From Synechococcus sp. CCY 0621 (lineage in GTDB: Bacteria > Cyanobacteriota > Cyanobacteriia > PCC-6307 > Cyanobiaceae), in the NCBI RefSeq assembly GCF_019038465.1, contig NZ_JAFKRH010000015.1, positions 186,001-250,000 on the forward strand: a stretch of 64,000 nucleotides of DNA, given 5' to 3'. Numbering within the stretch: the first letter of the stretch is position 1; each line of letters starts with the position of its first letter. This document shows, in pieces, positions 1 through 8,179 of the stretch. The notes below the pieces were generated by a model that was not told where the DNA came from, did no database searches, and worked only from the letters and a program-made list of their open reading frames with translations. Both the position numbers and the translations under genes were made by a program.

Positions 1-846
1 GCCGAGGGTTTCCGTGCTGGAGGGGAACAGGAAGGCATCACCGCTGGCATAGGCCGAGGCCAGCTCTTCGCCGGCCAGGTAGCCCACGAAGGTGGTGGCG
101 GTGCCCTCGAAATGGCGCTCCAGCTGCTGGCGGTGGGGACCGTCCCCCACCAGGGCCAGGCGGGTCTGGGGCATCGCTTCCAGCACCGGCCGGATCCGGT
201 CGATCTGCTTCTCCGCCGAGAGCCGGCCGATGTACAGCAGCAGGTGGCCGGTGTCGTCATGGCCGCCGTGCAGCCGCTGGCGCATGGCGGCGGAGGCCAG
301 TTCGGGGCGGAACAGGTCGGTGTCCACGCCGCGCTGCCAGAGGGCCGTGTGCTGGATGCCCCGGGAGGCCAGCTCCTCCACCATGGCGGTGGAAGTGCAG
401 AGATTGAGCTGGGCCTGGTTGTGGGCGGCCTTGAGCAGTTCCCACAACAGGGGCTCCAGCATCCCCATGCCGTAGTGCTCCAGGTACTTGGGCAGGTGGG
501 TGTGGTAGCTGGCCACCAGCGGCAGGCCGCGGCTGCGGGCCAGCCAGATGCCCCCCAGGCCGAGCACGGCGGGGTTGACCACGTGGACCAGATCGGGACC
601 GAAGCGATCCAGGGCTTCGGAGACCGCCGGCCGCGGCAGGGCCAGTTTCAGCTCGGGGTAGAGGGGCAGCGGCAGCGCCGGCACCCCCACCACCCGGGCG
701 CCCATGTAGGTGTCGGGAGCCCCCTCGGGGCAGAAGATCAGCACCTCATCGCCGGCCGCCACCAGTTGCTGCACCGTCTTGGTGAGCCGCGTGACGATGC
801 CATCCACCTTCGGAAGGAAGGTTTCCGTGAAAAAGGCGATCTTCAC
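1..846 (-). CDS. sqdX: SqdX, sulfoquinovosyl transferase (3' end beyond window)
   Basis: This is a family 4 glycosyltransferase that transfers sulfoquinovose from UDP-sulfoquinovose to diacylglycerol, the last step of sulfolipid (SQDG) synthesis at the thylakoid/inner membrane. The gene begins with GTG (KIAFFTETFLPKVDGIVTRL follows), and 282 codons are visible; the C-terminal third lies outside the window. The N-terminal FxETFxPxVDG loop, the GxPxLPLYPELK segment and HVVNPAVLGLGG are typical of SqdX/SqdD-type enzymes. The start codon lies only 10 bases after the stop of sqdB on the same strand, so the two form an operon, which strengthens the assignment. Confidence 0.9.
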   Translation of the reverse strand, partial: MKIAFFTETFLPKVDGIVTRLTKTVQQLVAAGDEVLIFCPEGAPDTYMGARVVGVPALPLPLYPELKLALPRPAVSEALDRFGPDLVHVVNPAVLGLGGIWLARSRGLPLVASYHTHLPKYLEHYGMGMLEPLLWELLKAAHNQAQLNLCTSTAMVEELASRGIQHTALWQRGVDTDLFRPELASAAMRQRLHGGHDDTGHLLLYIGRLSAEKQIDRIRPVLEAMPQTRLALVGDGPHRQQLERHFEGTATTFVGYLAGEELASAYASGDAFLFPSSTETLG

Positions 847-856
847 AGGCGGGTGA

Positions 857-2053
857 TCAGGCGAAGGCCTTGATCGCTTCGGCCTGGCGCTGGGTCCAGG
901 CCGAGACGCAGGGGATCTTGGAGCGGTCGCAGCGGTCGGCCCAGCGGCGGGCCACGTCCACCACCTCCGCCAGAAGGCCGTCATCGAGGGTCGTGGGCTT
1001 GAGGCCCAGCTCGATGAAGCAGCGGTTGTCGACGATCAGATCGTTCTCGATCGCCTCCTTGCGGGGGTTGGGCAGGTAGTTGATCTCGGCGTCGGTGAGG
1101 GCCGCCACCTTGCGGGCCAGTTCGCCCACCTGGTGGCTCTCGGTCATCTGGTTGAAGATCTTCACCTTCTCGCCGGGCTCGGGGGGGTGCTCCAGGGCCA
1201 GCTGGACGCAGCGCACCGAATCGCGGATGTGGATGAAGGCCCGCGTCTGGCCGCCGGTGCCGTGCACGGTGAGGGGGTAGCCGATCGCGGCCTGCATCAG
1301 GAAGCGATTCAGCACCGTGCCGTAGTCGCCGTCGTAGTCGAAGCGGTTGGTGAGCCGCGGATCCCGTTGGGTGAGGTCGGTGTTGGTGCCCCAGACGATG
1401 CCCTGGTGCAGGTCGGTGACCCGGATCGCGTCGTTCTTGTTGTAGTAGAAGAACAGCAGCTGATCCAGCGTCTTGGTCATGTGATAGACGCTGCCCGGAT
1501 CCGTGGGGTGCAGGATCTTCTCGGTGAAGCAGGTGCCGTCGGGCTGGGGCACCTCCACCGTGAGGTAGCCCTCCGGAATCGTGGCGCCGCGGTGCGATCC
1601 GTAGCCGTAGACGCCCATGGTGCCGAGGTGCACGATGTGGACATCAAGGCCGCTGTCGACAATGGCCGCCAGCAGGTTGTGGGTGCCGTTGACGTTGTTA
1701 TCGACGGTGTAGCGCTTGGTGGCGCTGCTCTTCATCGAGTAAGGGGCGGCCCGCTGCTCGGCGAAGTGGACGATGGCCGAGGGGCGCTCGCTGCGCAGCA
1801 ACTCCACCAGCCGGTCGTACTCCCGGGCGATGTCGAGGTGCACGAAGGTCATCGTGCGGCCGCCCACCTGGTCCCAGGCCCGCAGGCGGTCCTGGATGGT
1901 GGAGATCGGCGTCAGCGACTCGACGCCCAGGTCGATGTCGATCTTGCGCCGACTGAGGTTGTCGACGATGACAACGTCATGTCCGGCTTCGGCCAGGTTC
2001 ACGGCACAGGGCCAACCACAGAAGCCGTCGCCGCCGAGAACGAGAACCTTCAC
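857..2053 (-). CDS. sqdB: SqdB, UDP-sulfoquinovose synthase
   Basis: SqdB converts UDP-glucose and sulfite to UDP-sulfoquinovose, the head-group donor for SQDG. The 398-residue protein is an extended short-chain dehydrogenase/reductase. It has the N-terminal NAD loop GGDGFCGWP (residues 7-15), the Thr of HLGTMGVYGYG and a YHMTK catalytic Tyr/Lys pair; FAEQRAAPYSM is also typical of SqdB. Length matches the family. It is followed after 10 bases by sqdX. The pair supplies the acidic thylakoid lipid that can replace phosphatidylglycerol under phosphate limitation. Confidence 0.95.
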   Translation of the reverse strand: MKVLVLGGDGFCGWPCAVNLAEAGHDVVIVDNLSRRKIDIDLGVESLTPISTIQDRLRAWDQVGGRTMTFVHLDIAREYDRLVELLRSERPSAIVHFAEQRAAPYSMKSSATKRYTVDNNVNGTHNLLAAIVDSGLDVHIVHLGTMGVYGYGSHRGATIPEGYLTVEVPQPDGTCFTEKILHPTDPGSVYHMTKTLDQLLFFYYNKNDAIRVTDLHQGIVWGTNTDLTQRDPRLTNRFDYDGDYGTVLNRFLMQAAIGYPLTVHGTGGQTRAFIHIRDSVRCVQLALEHPPEPGEKVKIFNQMTESHQVGELARKVAALTDAEINYLPNPRKEAIENDLIVDNRCFIELGLKPTTLDDGLLAEVVDVARRWADRCDRSKIPCVSAWTQRQAEAIKAFA

Positions 2054-2121
2054 CCCAGACTCCTGAACGAGCGGTTGCTCAGACGGGCAAGCTACTACAG
2101 GCCTCAGATGGCCCTCCGGTC

Positions 2122-2286
2122 TCAGCTGATGCCGGCCGCCACTGCCACCATCACGGCCACCAGCACCAGGCCGCCGATCAGCAGCATCCGGTTGGCGCCG
2201 CTGGTCTCCCCCTGCTCCTGGAGCACCATGCGGGGCTCCTTGGCAAAGGCATTCAGCTTGCCGCCGTCTTCTTCGGTGACTTGCAT
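2122..2286 (-). CDS. psb34: Psb34, ssl1498-family photosystem II assembly protein
   Basis: This is a 54-residue, single-span membrane protein. The N-terminal MQVTEEDGGKLNAFAKEP segment matches the (T)TEEGGRLNNFAxEP signature of the ssl1498 light-harvesting-like family, now called Psb34. That protein binds CP47 at a late stage of photosystem II assembly. A hydrophobic helix (MLLIGGLVLVAVMVAVAAG) forms the C terminus. I chose the ATG at 2286 rather than an in-frame start 8 codons upstream because the family begins at this Met. The gene is 58 bases downstream of thiG on the same strand and may be read with it or from its own promoter. Confidence 0.8.
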   Translation of the reverse strand: MQVTEEDGGKLNAFAKEPRMVLQEQGETSGANRMLLIGGLVLVAVMVAVAAGIS

Positions 2287-2344
2287 GGCTGGGGAATCGG
2301 TGTGCGGCAAACCCTATGGAGGGCTGCCTGGATCAGTTGGATCG

Positions 2345-3166
2345 TCAATGGTTCGTCACACGACCCTCCAGCGGTGAACTGGCCCTGGCGTCGGCCCGCT
2401 GGGGCAGTCGGCCCGCCAGCAGGGCGGTGCGGCCGGCTTCGGTGGCCAGGGCCATCGCCCGTGCCATCGCCGCCGGATCTCCCGCCAGGGCGATGGCGCT
2501 GTTGATCAACAGGGCGTCGGCGCCCATCTCCATCGCCTGGGCGGCTTCGCTGGGCACCCCGAGGCCCGCATCCACCACCACCGGGATGCTGGCGCTTTCG
2601 ATGATCAGGGCGATGTTGGCGGCGTTGCGGATGCCCTGGCCCGAACCGATCGGCGATCCCAGCGGCATCACCGTGGCGCACCCTGCCTCCTCCAGCCGCT
2701 TGGCCAGCAGGGGATCGGCGTTGATGTAGGGCAACACGGCAAAACCCTCCTTCACCAGCTGTTCGGCGGCCTCGAGGGTGCCGAAGGGGTCGGGCAGCAG
2801 GTGGCGGGAATCGGGGATCACCTCCAGCTTCACGAAGTTGTTGTCCTCCTGGCCCGCGAGCCGTGCCAGCTCCCGGCCCAGCCGGGCCACCCGCACCGCC
2901 TCCTCGGCGGTGGCGCAGCCGGCCGTGTTGGGCAGCATCCAGATCCGGCTCCAGTCGATCGCCTCCATCAGCCCGCCGTGGCCCGGGGCACCGCTCTGGA
3001 CCCGCCGGACTGCCACGGTGACGATCTCGCAGCCGCTGGCCTCCAGGCTGGCCTGCATGGCCTCCAGGCTTGGGTACTTGCCGGTGCCGGTCATCAGACG
3101 GCTGCGGAAGCGGCGGCCGGCGATCACCAGATCGTCGTGGGAGGCAGGGGGGACGATGGCGGTCAA
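2345..3166 (-). CDS. thiG: ThiG, thiazole synthase
   Basis: ThiG is a (beta/alpha)8 enzyme that builds the thiazole phosphate of thiamine from deoxyxylulose 5-phosphate, ThiS thiocarboxylate and dehydroglycine. Visible family landmarks are [11 protein letters not shown], the [11 protein letters not shown] strand carrying the expected Schiff-base Lys, [30 protein letters not shown] and [14 protein letters not shown]. The open frame extends to 3229, but that would run into the divergent gene at 3233. The TTG at 3166, giving [20 protein letters not shown], fits the usual family length (273 residues). No TPP riboswitch was recognised upstream. Confidence 0.93.
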   Translation of the reverse strand: MTAIVPPASHDDLVIAGRRFRSRLMTGTGKYPSLEAMQASLEASGCEIVTVAVRRVQSGAPGHGGLMEAIDWSRIWMLPNTAGCATAEEAVRVARLGRELARLAGQEDNNFVKLEVIPDSRHLLPDPFGTLEAAEQLVKEGFAVLPYINADPLLAKRLEEAGCATVMPLGSPIGSGQGIRNAANIALIIESASIPVVVDAGLGVPSEAAQAMEMGADALLINSAIALAGDPAAMARAMALATEAGRTALLAGRLPQRADARASSPLEGRVTNH

Positions 3167-3232
3167 GGTCGGAAGCCGGCGGCGGACGGGCGCATCCCGA
3201 TTAGTCTGCCCTTTGCCCACGAGACCCACGTC

Positions 3233-3808
3233 ATGCCGGTGCCTCTGGCCGCCCTGCCCCTGCTGCTCGCCGCCAGCCCGGTGCTTGCCGCCAGCCCCCT
3301 GCCGGCCAACGGGTTTGTGCCGTTCACCCCCCCCGAGATCCAGGCGACCGTCCAGGACGGCGGAGCCAGCGGCGAGGTCGAGACCTTCGATCCGATCGCC
3401 CGGGCCCGCCTGATCGCCGAACAGCTGCCCCGTCGCTGGAGCGGCCGGTACCAGTCGTTCAGTGGTGGTCCTGCCGTGCCCGTCCAGCTGCGCATCGACG
3501 GGGCCACGCCGATGGGCCAGATGGTCGATCTGCGTGGTGCGATCGCCATCGGCGGGGTCGAGTCACCCGTGCAGGGCAACCTCAATGCGAAGTCGGACCA
3601 GCTGGATCTGCTGCTGCTGGGGGATCCCCTCGGCGGCGCCCTGGAGCCCGGTGGCGCCTTTCAGAGCGTGCAGGGCCTGTCCCTGAGTGGCTGGCGCGCG
3701 CCGCGCCTCACGACCCCGGGAGGACGCCTGCAGCTGATTCCGGAAACCACGGCTACCCGCCCTGCCGGCCCAGCGGCGAGTGAATCACCGGTGCGCGGCC
3801 TCTGGTGA
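3233..3808 (+). CDS. Secreted protein of unknown function
   Basis: The 191-residue protein starts with a clear Sec signal peptide ([20 protein letters not shown], cleavage expected near residue 20), so it should be exported to the periplasm or thylakoid lumen. The mature part has no motif I recognise. It contains a segment ([10 protein letters not shown] to [11 protein letters not shown]) with several short beta-like stretches and closes with a Pro/Ala-rich tail. It is divergent from thiG with little space between them and converges with the ycf37-like gene 16 bases downstream. The ORF is supported by codon position GC and by the signal peptide. Function unknown. Confidence 0.7.
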   Translation: MPVPLAALPLLLAASPVLAASPLPANGFVPFTPPEIQATVQDGGASGEVETFDPIARARLIAEQLPRRWSGRYQSFSGGPAVPVQLRIDGATPMGQMVDLRGAIAIGGVESPVQGNLNAKSDQLDLLLLGDPLGGALEPGGAFQSVQGLSLSGWRAPRLTTPGGRLQLIPETTATRPAGPAASESPVRGLW

Positions 3809-3824
3809 GCCTTGCTTCAGGGCT

Positions 3825-4382
3825 TCAGGAGGCTTTGCCGCCGGCCTCCTGGCCGCTGCGGCGTTCGAGGATCGAGAGCCGTTTGCGGGCCGTCTTGTTG
3901 GTGGCTTCCAACTGCAGCACCCGCTCATAGAGGGTCCTGGCTTCGTCAGGCTTCGACTGCTTCTCCAAGGCGAAGGCCAGGTTGTTGATCGCCACCGGAT
4001 AGTCAGCCTTGGCCCTGAGGGCGGCCCGGTAGTGCCGCACGGCCGCGGCGTAATTGTTCTGGGCCGCGAGGGTGAAGCCGAGGGCGTTCTCCATCAGGGC
4101 CCTGGCTTCGGCAGGGGCGTTTTCGGCGTCCGCCAGCTTCAGCGCTTGCTTGAGGTTCACCTGCGCCTCGGCATAGAGGCGCTTGCGCAGCTGTACGGAC
4201 GCCAGCTCGTACAGGGTCGTGACATCCCTGGGGGTGCCGCCGGCCTTGTCGTTGCCCCCCAGCCGGGCCATGGCGAGTTCGTCTTGGCGAACCCGCAGGA
4301 TCTGGCGGGCGACCACGACGGCCGCCACGCCCAGAAGGGCGATCAGTCCCAGCAGGTAGGCCTGGGGCAGCAGGTCGTTCAT
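3825..4382 (-). CDS. ycf37: Ycf37-like membrane-anchored TPR protein
   Basis: A 185-residue protein with one N-terminal transmembrane helix (about residues 7-26, LLPQAYLLGLIALLGVAAVV). It is followed by about three tetratricopeptide repeats between residues 55 and 165 (for example LYELASVQLRKRLYAEAQVN and AINNLAFALEKQSKPDEARTLYERVLQLEATN). A single anchor plus three TPRs at this size is the layout of Ycf37, a thylakoid protein that assists photosystem I assembly and stability in Synechocystis. TPR proteins are easy to over-assign, so the name rests on architecture and host, not on a diagnostic residue. It lies just downstream of rplT on the same strand. Confidence 0.65.
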   Translation of the reverse strand: MNDLLPQAYLLGLIALLGVAAVVVARQILRVRQDELAMARLGGNDKAGGTPRDVTTLYELASVQLRKRLYAEAQVNLKQALKLADAENAPAEARALMENALGFTLAAQNNYAAAVRHYRAALRAKADYPVAINNLAFALEKQSKPDEARTLYERVLQLEATNKTARKRLSILERRSGQEAGGKAS

Positions 4383-4419
4383 CGGGGCCGGCCGGACGGT
4401 CGGAGCGGGGGGGACGGCG

Positions 4420-4767
4420 TCAGTGGCCTGCCGCGGTGGCCACGGCGGTGAAGCTGGTGGGATCGGCGACAGCCAGCTGGGCCAGCATCTTGCGGTTGAG
4501 GCGCACGTCGGCCCGCTTGAGGCCGCCGATCAGCTTGCTGTAGCTGAGGCCGTTCATGCGGGCGGCGGCGTTGATCCTGGCGATCCAGAGGCGGCGGAAG
4601 TCACGCTTGCGGCGGCGACGGTCGCGGTAGGCGTTGCAGAGGGCCTTCATGACCCGCTGGTTGGCGGTGCGGAACAGGCTGCCGTTGCTCCCCTGGAAGC
4701 CGCGGGCGAGACGAAGGATCTTGTTGCGGCGTTTGCGGGCGACGTTGCCCCTCTTGACGCGGGCCAT
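4420..4767 (-). CDS. rplT: 50S ribosomal protein L20
   Basis: The 115-residue basic protein begins [20 protein letters not shown] and contains GFxGSxxxLFRTANQ and the [20 protein letters not shown] core of L20, which binds 23S rRNA early in large-subunit assembly. The open frame extends 17 codons upstream, but the ATG at 4767 gives the universal MARVKRG start. It follows rpmI by 74 bases on the same strand, the standard rpmI-rplT pair. No infC is nearby, as is common in cyanobacteria. Confidence 0.97.
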   Translation of the reverse strand: MARVKRGNVARKRRNKILRLARGFQGSNGSLFRTANQRVMKALCNAYRDRRRRKRDFRRLWIARINAAARMNGLSYSKLIGGLKRADVRLNRKMLAQLAVADPTSFTAVATAAGH

Positions 4768-4841
4768 GGGAGGTGAGCTTGGGGTGGAAGACGGGGTGGA
4801 AAATAAGGACGGCGGCAACTCCGGAAGGAGCTCAACCGGAC

Positions 4842-5042
4842 TCAGCCGGCGTAGGGCAGCATCCGGGCCACGTTGTCGTGGTCGCGATCGTCAACCACCG
4901 CCATCGTCCCCAGATAGCGCTTGCGCTTGGGGCTCTTGTGGTCGAGAAGGTGGTTGAGGAAGGCACGCCGGCGCATGAACTTGCCGGTGCCGGTGGCCTT
5001 GAACCGCTTCGCGGCCGCTTTGCGGGTCTTGAGCTTCGGCAT
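4842..5042 (-). CDS. rpmI: 50S ribosomal protein L35
   Basis: The 66-residue protein [20 protein letters not shown] followed by [21 protein letters not shown] is a full-length L35. The ATG at 5042 was chosen over the longer open frame because L35 proteins begin with MPKLKT/MPKMKT. Its start is only 70 bases from the divergent exported-protein gene at 5113, so the promoters of both must share that gap. It heads the rpmI-rplT transcription unit. Confidence 0.97.
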   Translation of the reverse strand: MPKLKTRKAAAKRFKATGTGKFMRRRAFLNHLLDHKSPKRKRYLGTMAVVDDRDHDNVARMLPYAG

Positions 5043-5112
5043 CTCGGTAGGCGCAGGCACAAAGAAGCACACTACGACGCGGGTGCACCCTCCTCCAACA
5101 CCTGCCGTGCCG

Positions 5113-6702
5113 ATGTCGCTGCGTCCCCGTGTTCTACCCAGGCTGCTGCTGGCGATGGCGCTGCTGTTCCCGGCCGGCTGCCGCGCCGACCAGGGGCCGC
5201 TCGCCCCGCCTCCCCCCCCCTCTGCAGACGCGCCTGCCCCGGAGTCCTCCACCCCGATGCACTGGCCGGTGCCCCGCCCCGCCCCGTTGACGGCGGCGAA
5301 CCCGGTGCTGTGGGTGGCCCTGGCGGCACGGCTGGGCCCGGCGCCGGCGGACGTCCAGACGGCTCAGCCCTTGCGGCTGCGCAGCAGCAGCGGCCTGCTC
5401 ACCCTGATCGATGCCAGTGGTCAGCGCTTCCAGTCCCCCGAGCTGGTGCTGCACTGGCGGCGCGAGGTGCTGCCCCAGCCCACGACGCTGCGGCGCCGTG
5501 TCCTGGGGCCGTTCGCCAGCTTTGAGAGCGCTGAGCAGGCGGCCGGGCTCTGGCGCGCCGTTGGGGTGGAGGCCGCGATCGCCAAGCCCCGGGACTGGGA
5601 GGTGTGGGCCCCGGCCGGGGCGCCGGATCCCGCCCCCCTTCCCGACGGCGTGCGGCTGACGGGCTTCCAGCGGACGGTTGCCGAGCGGGTCGGGCTGGAG
5701 CTGCGCCGGGCCCAGGGGGTGGTGCCCTTGGCGTCTCCGATCCGGATCGAGGCCCCTGGGGGCCTGCTCTGGAAGCAGGGGGCCTACGCCGGCCCCTTCC
5801 GGCTGCTGGCCGATGCGCACGGCGGTTGGAGTCTGGTGGAGCAGGTGCCGCTGGAGCGTTATCTGGAAGGCGTGGTGCCCCACGAGATCGGTGCCGGGGT
5901 GCCAGCCGCGGCCCTTGAGGCCCAGGCGGTGCTGGCCCGCACCTGGGCGGTGCGCAACCAGCACCGCTTCGTGGTGGATGGCTACCACCTCTGCGCCGAC
6001 ACCCAGTGCCAGGTGTACAGCGACCCGCGCCATGCCGGCGCCGCCGTGCGCCAGGCGATCGCCGCCACCCGGCTGGCCGTGCTGATGGGCGCCGATGGAC
6101 CCATCCACGCCGTTTATCACGCCAGCAACGGTGGCGTCAGCGCCGCCTATCCGGAGGCCTGGAACGGCGCGCCGGTTCCCTACCTGACCCCCTTCCCCGA
6201 CGGGCCCGCCCCCTTCCAGGCGCGGTTCCCCGTGCCCATGGCCGCCACGGCCCTGCCAACGCTGCTGCGGGACGGGCGGGCGGCCTGGGGGGCCGACCAT
6301 CCCGTCTTCCGCTGGCAGCGGCAGCTCACGGCCGCCCAGATCGCCGCCGCCCTCGGGCCGGAGCGGGCGGTGGGGCGGCCCACGGCCCTGAAGGTGCTGG
6401 CCCGCGGCCCCAGCGGCCGGGTGCTGGCCCTGGAGGTGCAGGGAACCGAAGGCCGCACCGTGCTGCGTCTGGATGCCATCCGCCGCACCCTGCGCAGCCT
6501 GCCTAGCACCCTGTTCACCCTGCAGCCGGCGGGAGCGGGGGTCTGGCAGCTGGTCGGTGGGGGGTTCGGCCACGGGGCCGGTCTCTCCCAGGCCGGAGCG
6601 ATCGATCTGGCCGGCCGTGGCTGGAGCACGCGCCGGATCCTGGCGCACTATTACCCCGGCACCACGTTGCAACCCCTCGGTGCGGGCGGCGATTCCCCTT
6701 AG
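5113..6702 (+). CDS. SpoIID/LytB-domain exported protein
   Basis: This 529-residue protein has an N-terminal export signal ending in PAGC (Cys about residue 17), which could be a weak lipobox. A Pro-rich linker follows, then a poorly conserved N-terminal half with an SPOR-like region ([26 protein letters not shown]). The C-terminal half is a SpoIID domain: [50 protein letters not shown] and the terminal [15 protein letters not shown]. SpoIID of Bacillus is a lytic transglycosylase that acts on peptidoglycan denuded of stem peptides; cyanobacteria do not sporulate, so here it is presumably a cell-wall remodelling enzyme. The start is the ATG before the signal peptide. Confidence 0.85.
   Translation: MSLRPRVLPRLLLAMALLFPAGCRADQGPLAPPPPPSADAPAPESSTPMHWPVPRPAPLTAANPVLWVALAARLGPAPADVQTAQPLRLRSSSGLLTLIDASGQRFQSPELVLHWRREVLPQPTTLRRRVLGPFASFESAEQAAGLWRAVGVEAAIAKPRDWEVWAPAGAPDPAPLPDGVRLTGFQRTVAERVGLELRRAQGVVPLASPIRIEAPGGLLWKQGAYAGPFRLLADAHGGWSLVEQVPLERYLEGVVPHEIGAGVPAAALEAQAVLARTWAVRNQHRFVVDGYHLCADTQCQVYSDPRHAGAAVRQAIAATRLAVLMGADGPIHAVYHASNGGVSAAYPEAWNGAPVPYLTPFPDGPAPFQARFPVPMAATALPTLLRDGRAAWGADHPVFRWQRQLTAAQIAAALGPERAVGRPTALKVLARGPSGRVLALEVQGTEGRTVLRLDAIRRTLRSLPSTLFTLQPAGAGVWQLVGGGFGHGAGLSQAGAIDLAGRGWSTRRILAHYYPGTTLQPLGAGGDSP
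6054..6063. repeat. HIP1 palindrome (representative copy)
   Basis: GGCGATCGCC contains the octamer GCGATCGC (HIP1), the highly iterated palindrome of many cyanobacterial genomes. Other copies seen in this window start at 3539, 6750, 7853, 29644, 30619 and 46096. They fall mostly inside coding regions and are not associated with gene boundaries here. The motif is a lineage marker more than a regulatory site. Confidence 0.9.
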
Positions 6703-6727
6703 AGTCACGGCCTGGATGAGGATCACC

Positions 6728-8122
6728 ATGGCTGCCGGCGGCAGTGACAGCGATCGCCGCCGTGCCAAGGCGGCCCTGTTCCTCGCCTGCTGTGGCCTGG
6801 TAGGGATCGCCCCCCACTGGCTGCCCCCCGGCCGCAGCCTCGTACCGGCGATCACCCTGGCCACCCTGCTGGGGGGCTACAGCCTGCGCACCGTGCTGCT
6901 GCAGGCCTTCCGCCGCAATGGCCGTGAAACGCCCCCTCCGGCCCTTGCGCCCGCAGCACCCCCGTCGGCCATCGACGTGGTGGTGGCCGCCCGCGACGAG
7001 CAGGCCGTGATTGCCCGCCTGGTGGAGCGGATCGCTGCCCTGCGCTGGCCTGAGGGCCAGCTCACCCTGTGGGTCGTGGATGACGGCAGTGACGACCGCA
7101 CCCCCGAGCTGCTGGCCGAGCTCCAGGGGCGCCATCCTTTTCTGAGGGTGTTGCGCCGCCCCCGGGATGCGGGGGGCGGTAAGTCAGGGGCCCTGAACCT
7201 GGTGCTGCAGCAGCTGGGCGGCCGCTGGATGCTGGTCCTCGATGCAGATGCCGATCTGCAGTCCGATGTGCTTGAGCGCCTCGTGCCCTGGGCCGAGGCC
7301 GGCGGCTGGGCGGCGGTGCAGCTGCGCAAGGCGGTGGCCAATGCCCAGACCAACCTGCTCACCAGCGCCCAGGCGATGGAGATGGCCTTCGACGCCATGA
7401 TCCAGGAGGGGCGCCTGGCCAACGGCGGGGTGGCCGAGTTGCGGGGCAATGGCCAGTTGTTGTCCAGGGAGGCGCTCCTCAAGGTCGGGGGCTTCAACGA
7501 GGACACCGTGACCGACGATCTCGACCTCAGCTTCCGCTTCCTGCTCGAAGGCCTGCCGATCGGCGTGCTCTGGGATCCCCCCGTGCAGGAGGAGGCGGTG
7601 CTGACGTTGCCGGCCCTGTGGCGCCAGCGCCAACGCTGGGCCGAGGGCGGCCTGCAGCGTTTCTTCGACTACGGCCCCGGTCTGGTTTCCGACCGACTCA
7701 CGTTCAGCCAGAAGCTTGATCTCACCTGCTTCTTCCTGCTGCAGTACGTTCTGCCGGTGGTGGCCAGTGCCGACCTGATCGGCACGGTGCTCACCCGCAC
7801 GGCCCCCACGATGTGGCCATTCTCGATCGTGGCCCTGGCCCTCTCGGGCCTGGCGATCGCCACGGGCTGCCGCCGCCCGTCCGAGGGGCCGTCCCTGCCG
7901 GCGATGAACCCCTTCAGCGCGGGACTGGGCATCCTCTATCTGGTCCACTGGTTCGTGGTGATTCCCTGGGTGACGTTGAAGATGGCCCTGCTGCCCAAGA
8001 AGCTGGTGTGGGTCAAGACGCTTCACCTGGGACAGGAGCACGGCGATCCCTCACCAGCGGGCGACGTCGACGTCGCCATGGAGTCCGATCCCGAACTGGC
8101 CTCCGAAGCCAGCCACGTCTGA
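6728..8122 (+). CDS. mgdA: MgdA-like family 2 glycosyltransferase, probable monoglucosyldiacylglycerol synthase
   Basis: The 464-residue membrane glycosyltransferase has two N-terminal hydrophobic stretches and a processive GT2 domain: DVVVAARDEQAVI, VVDDGSDDRT, the DADAD metal site, EDTVTDDLDLSFR and the QRQRW motif. C-terminal membrane segments follow (LLQYVLPVVASADLIG, LGILYLVHWFVVIPW). The arrangement matches the cyanobacterial beta-monoglucosyldiacylglycerol synthase (sll1377), which makes GlcDG, the precursor of galactolipids. Two ATGs are possible, at 6716 and 6728; the second has GAGG six bases upstream and is preferred. The main alternative is another cellulose-synthase-like GT2. Confidence 0.75.
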   Translation: MAAGGSDSDRRRAKAALFLACCGLVGIAPHWLPPGRSLVPAITLATLLGGYSLRTVLLQAFRRNGRETPPPALAPAAPPSAIDVVVAARDEQAVIARLVERIAALRWPEGQLTLWVVDDGSDDRTPELLAELQGRHPFLRVLRRPRDAGGGKSGALNLVLQQLGGRWMLVLDADADLQSDVLERLVPWAEAGGWAAVQLRKAVANAQTNLLTSAQAMEMAFDAMIQEGRLANGGVAELRGNGQLLSREALLKVGGFNEDTVTDDLDLSFRFLLEGLPIGVLWDPPVQEEAVLTLPALWRQRQRWAEGGLQRFFDYGPGLVSDRLTFSQKLDLTCFFLLQYVLPVVASADLIGTVLTRTAPTMWPFSIVALALSGLAIATGCRRPSEGPSLPAMNPFSAGLGILYLVHWFVVIPWVTLKMALLPKKLVWVKTLHLGQEHGDPSPAGDVDVAMESDPELASEASHV

Positions 8123-8179
8123 ACGGGGCGTTCCTGCCCTCCGCCCCTGGTCTTCAGTCGGGTTCCGTGCCCTGTGGCA

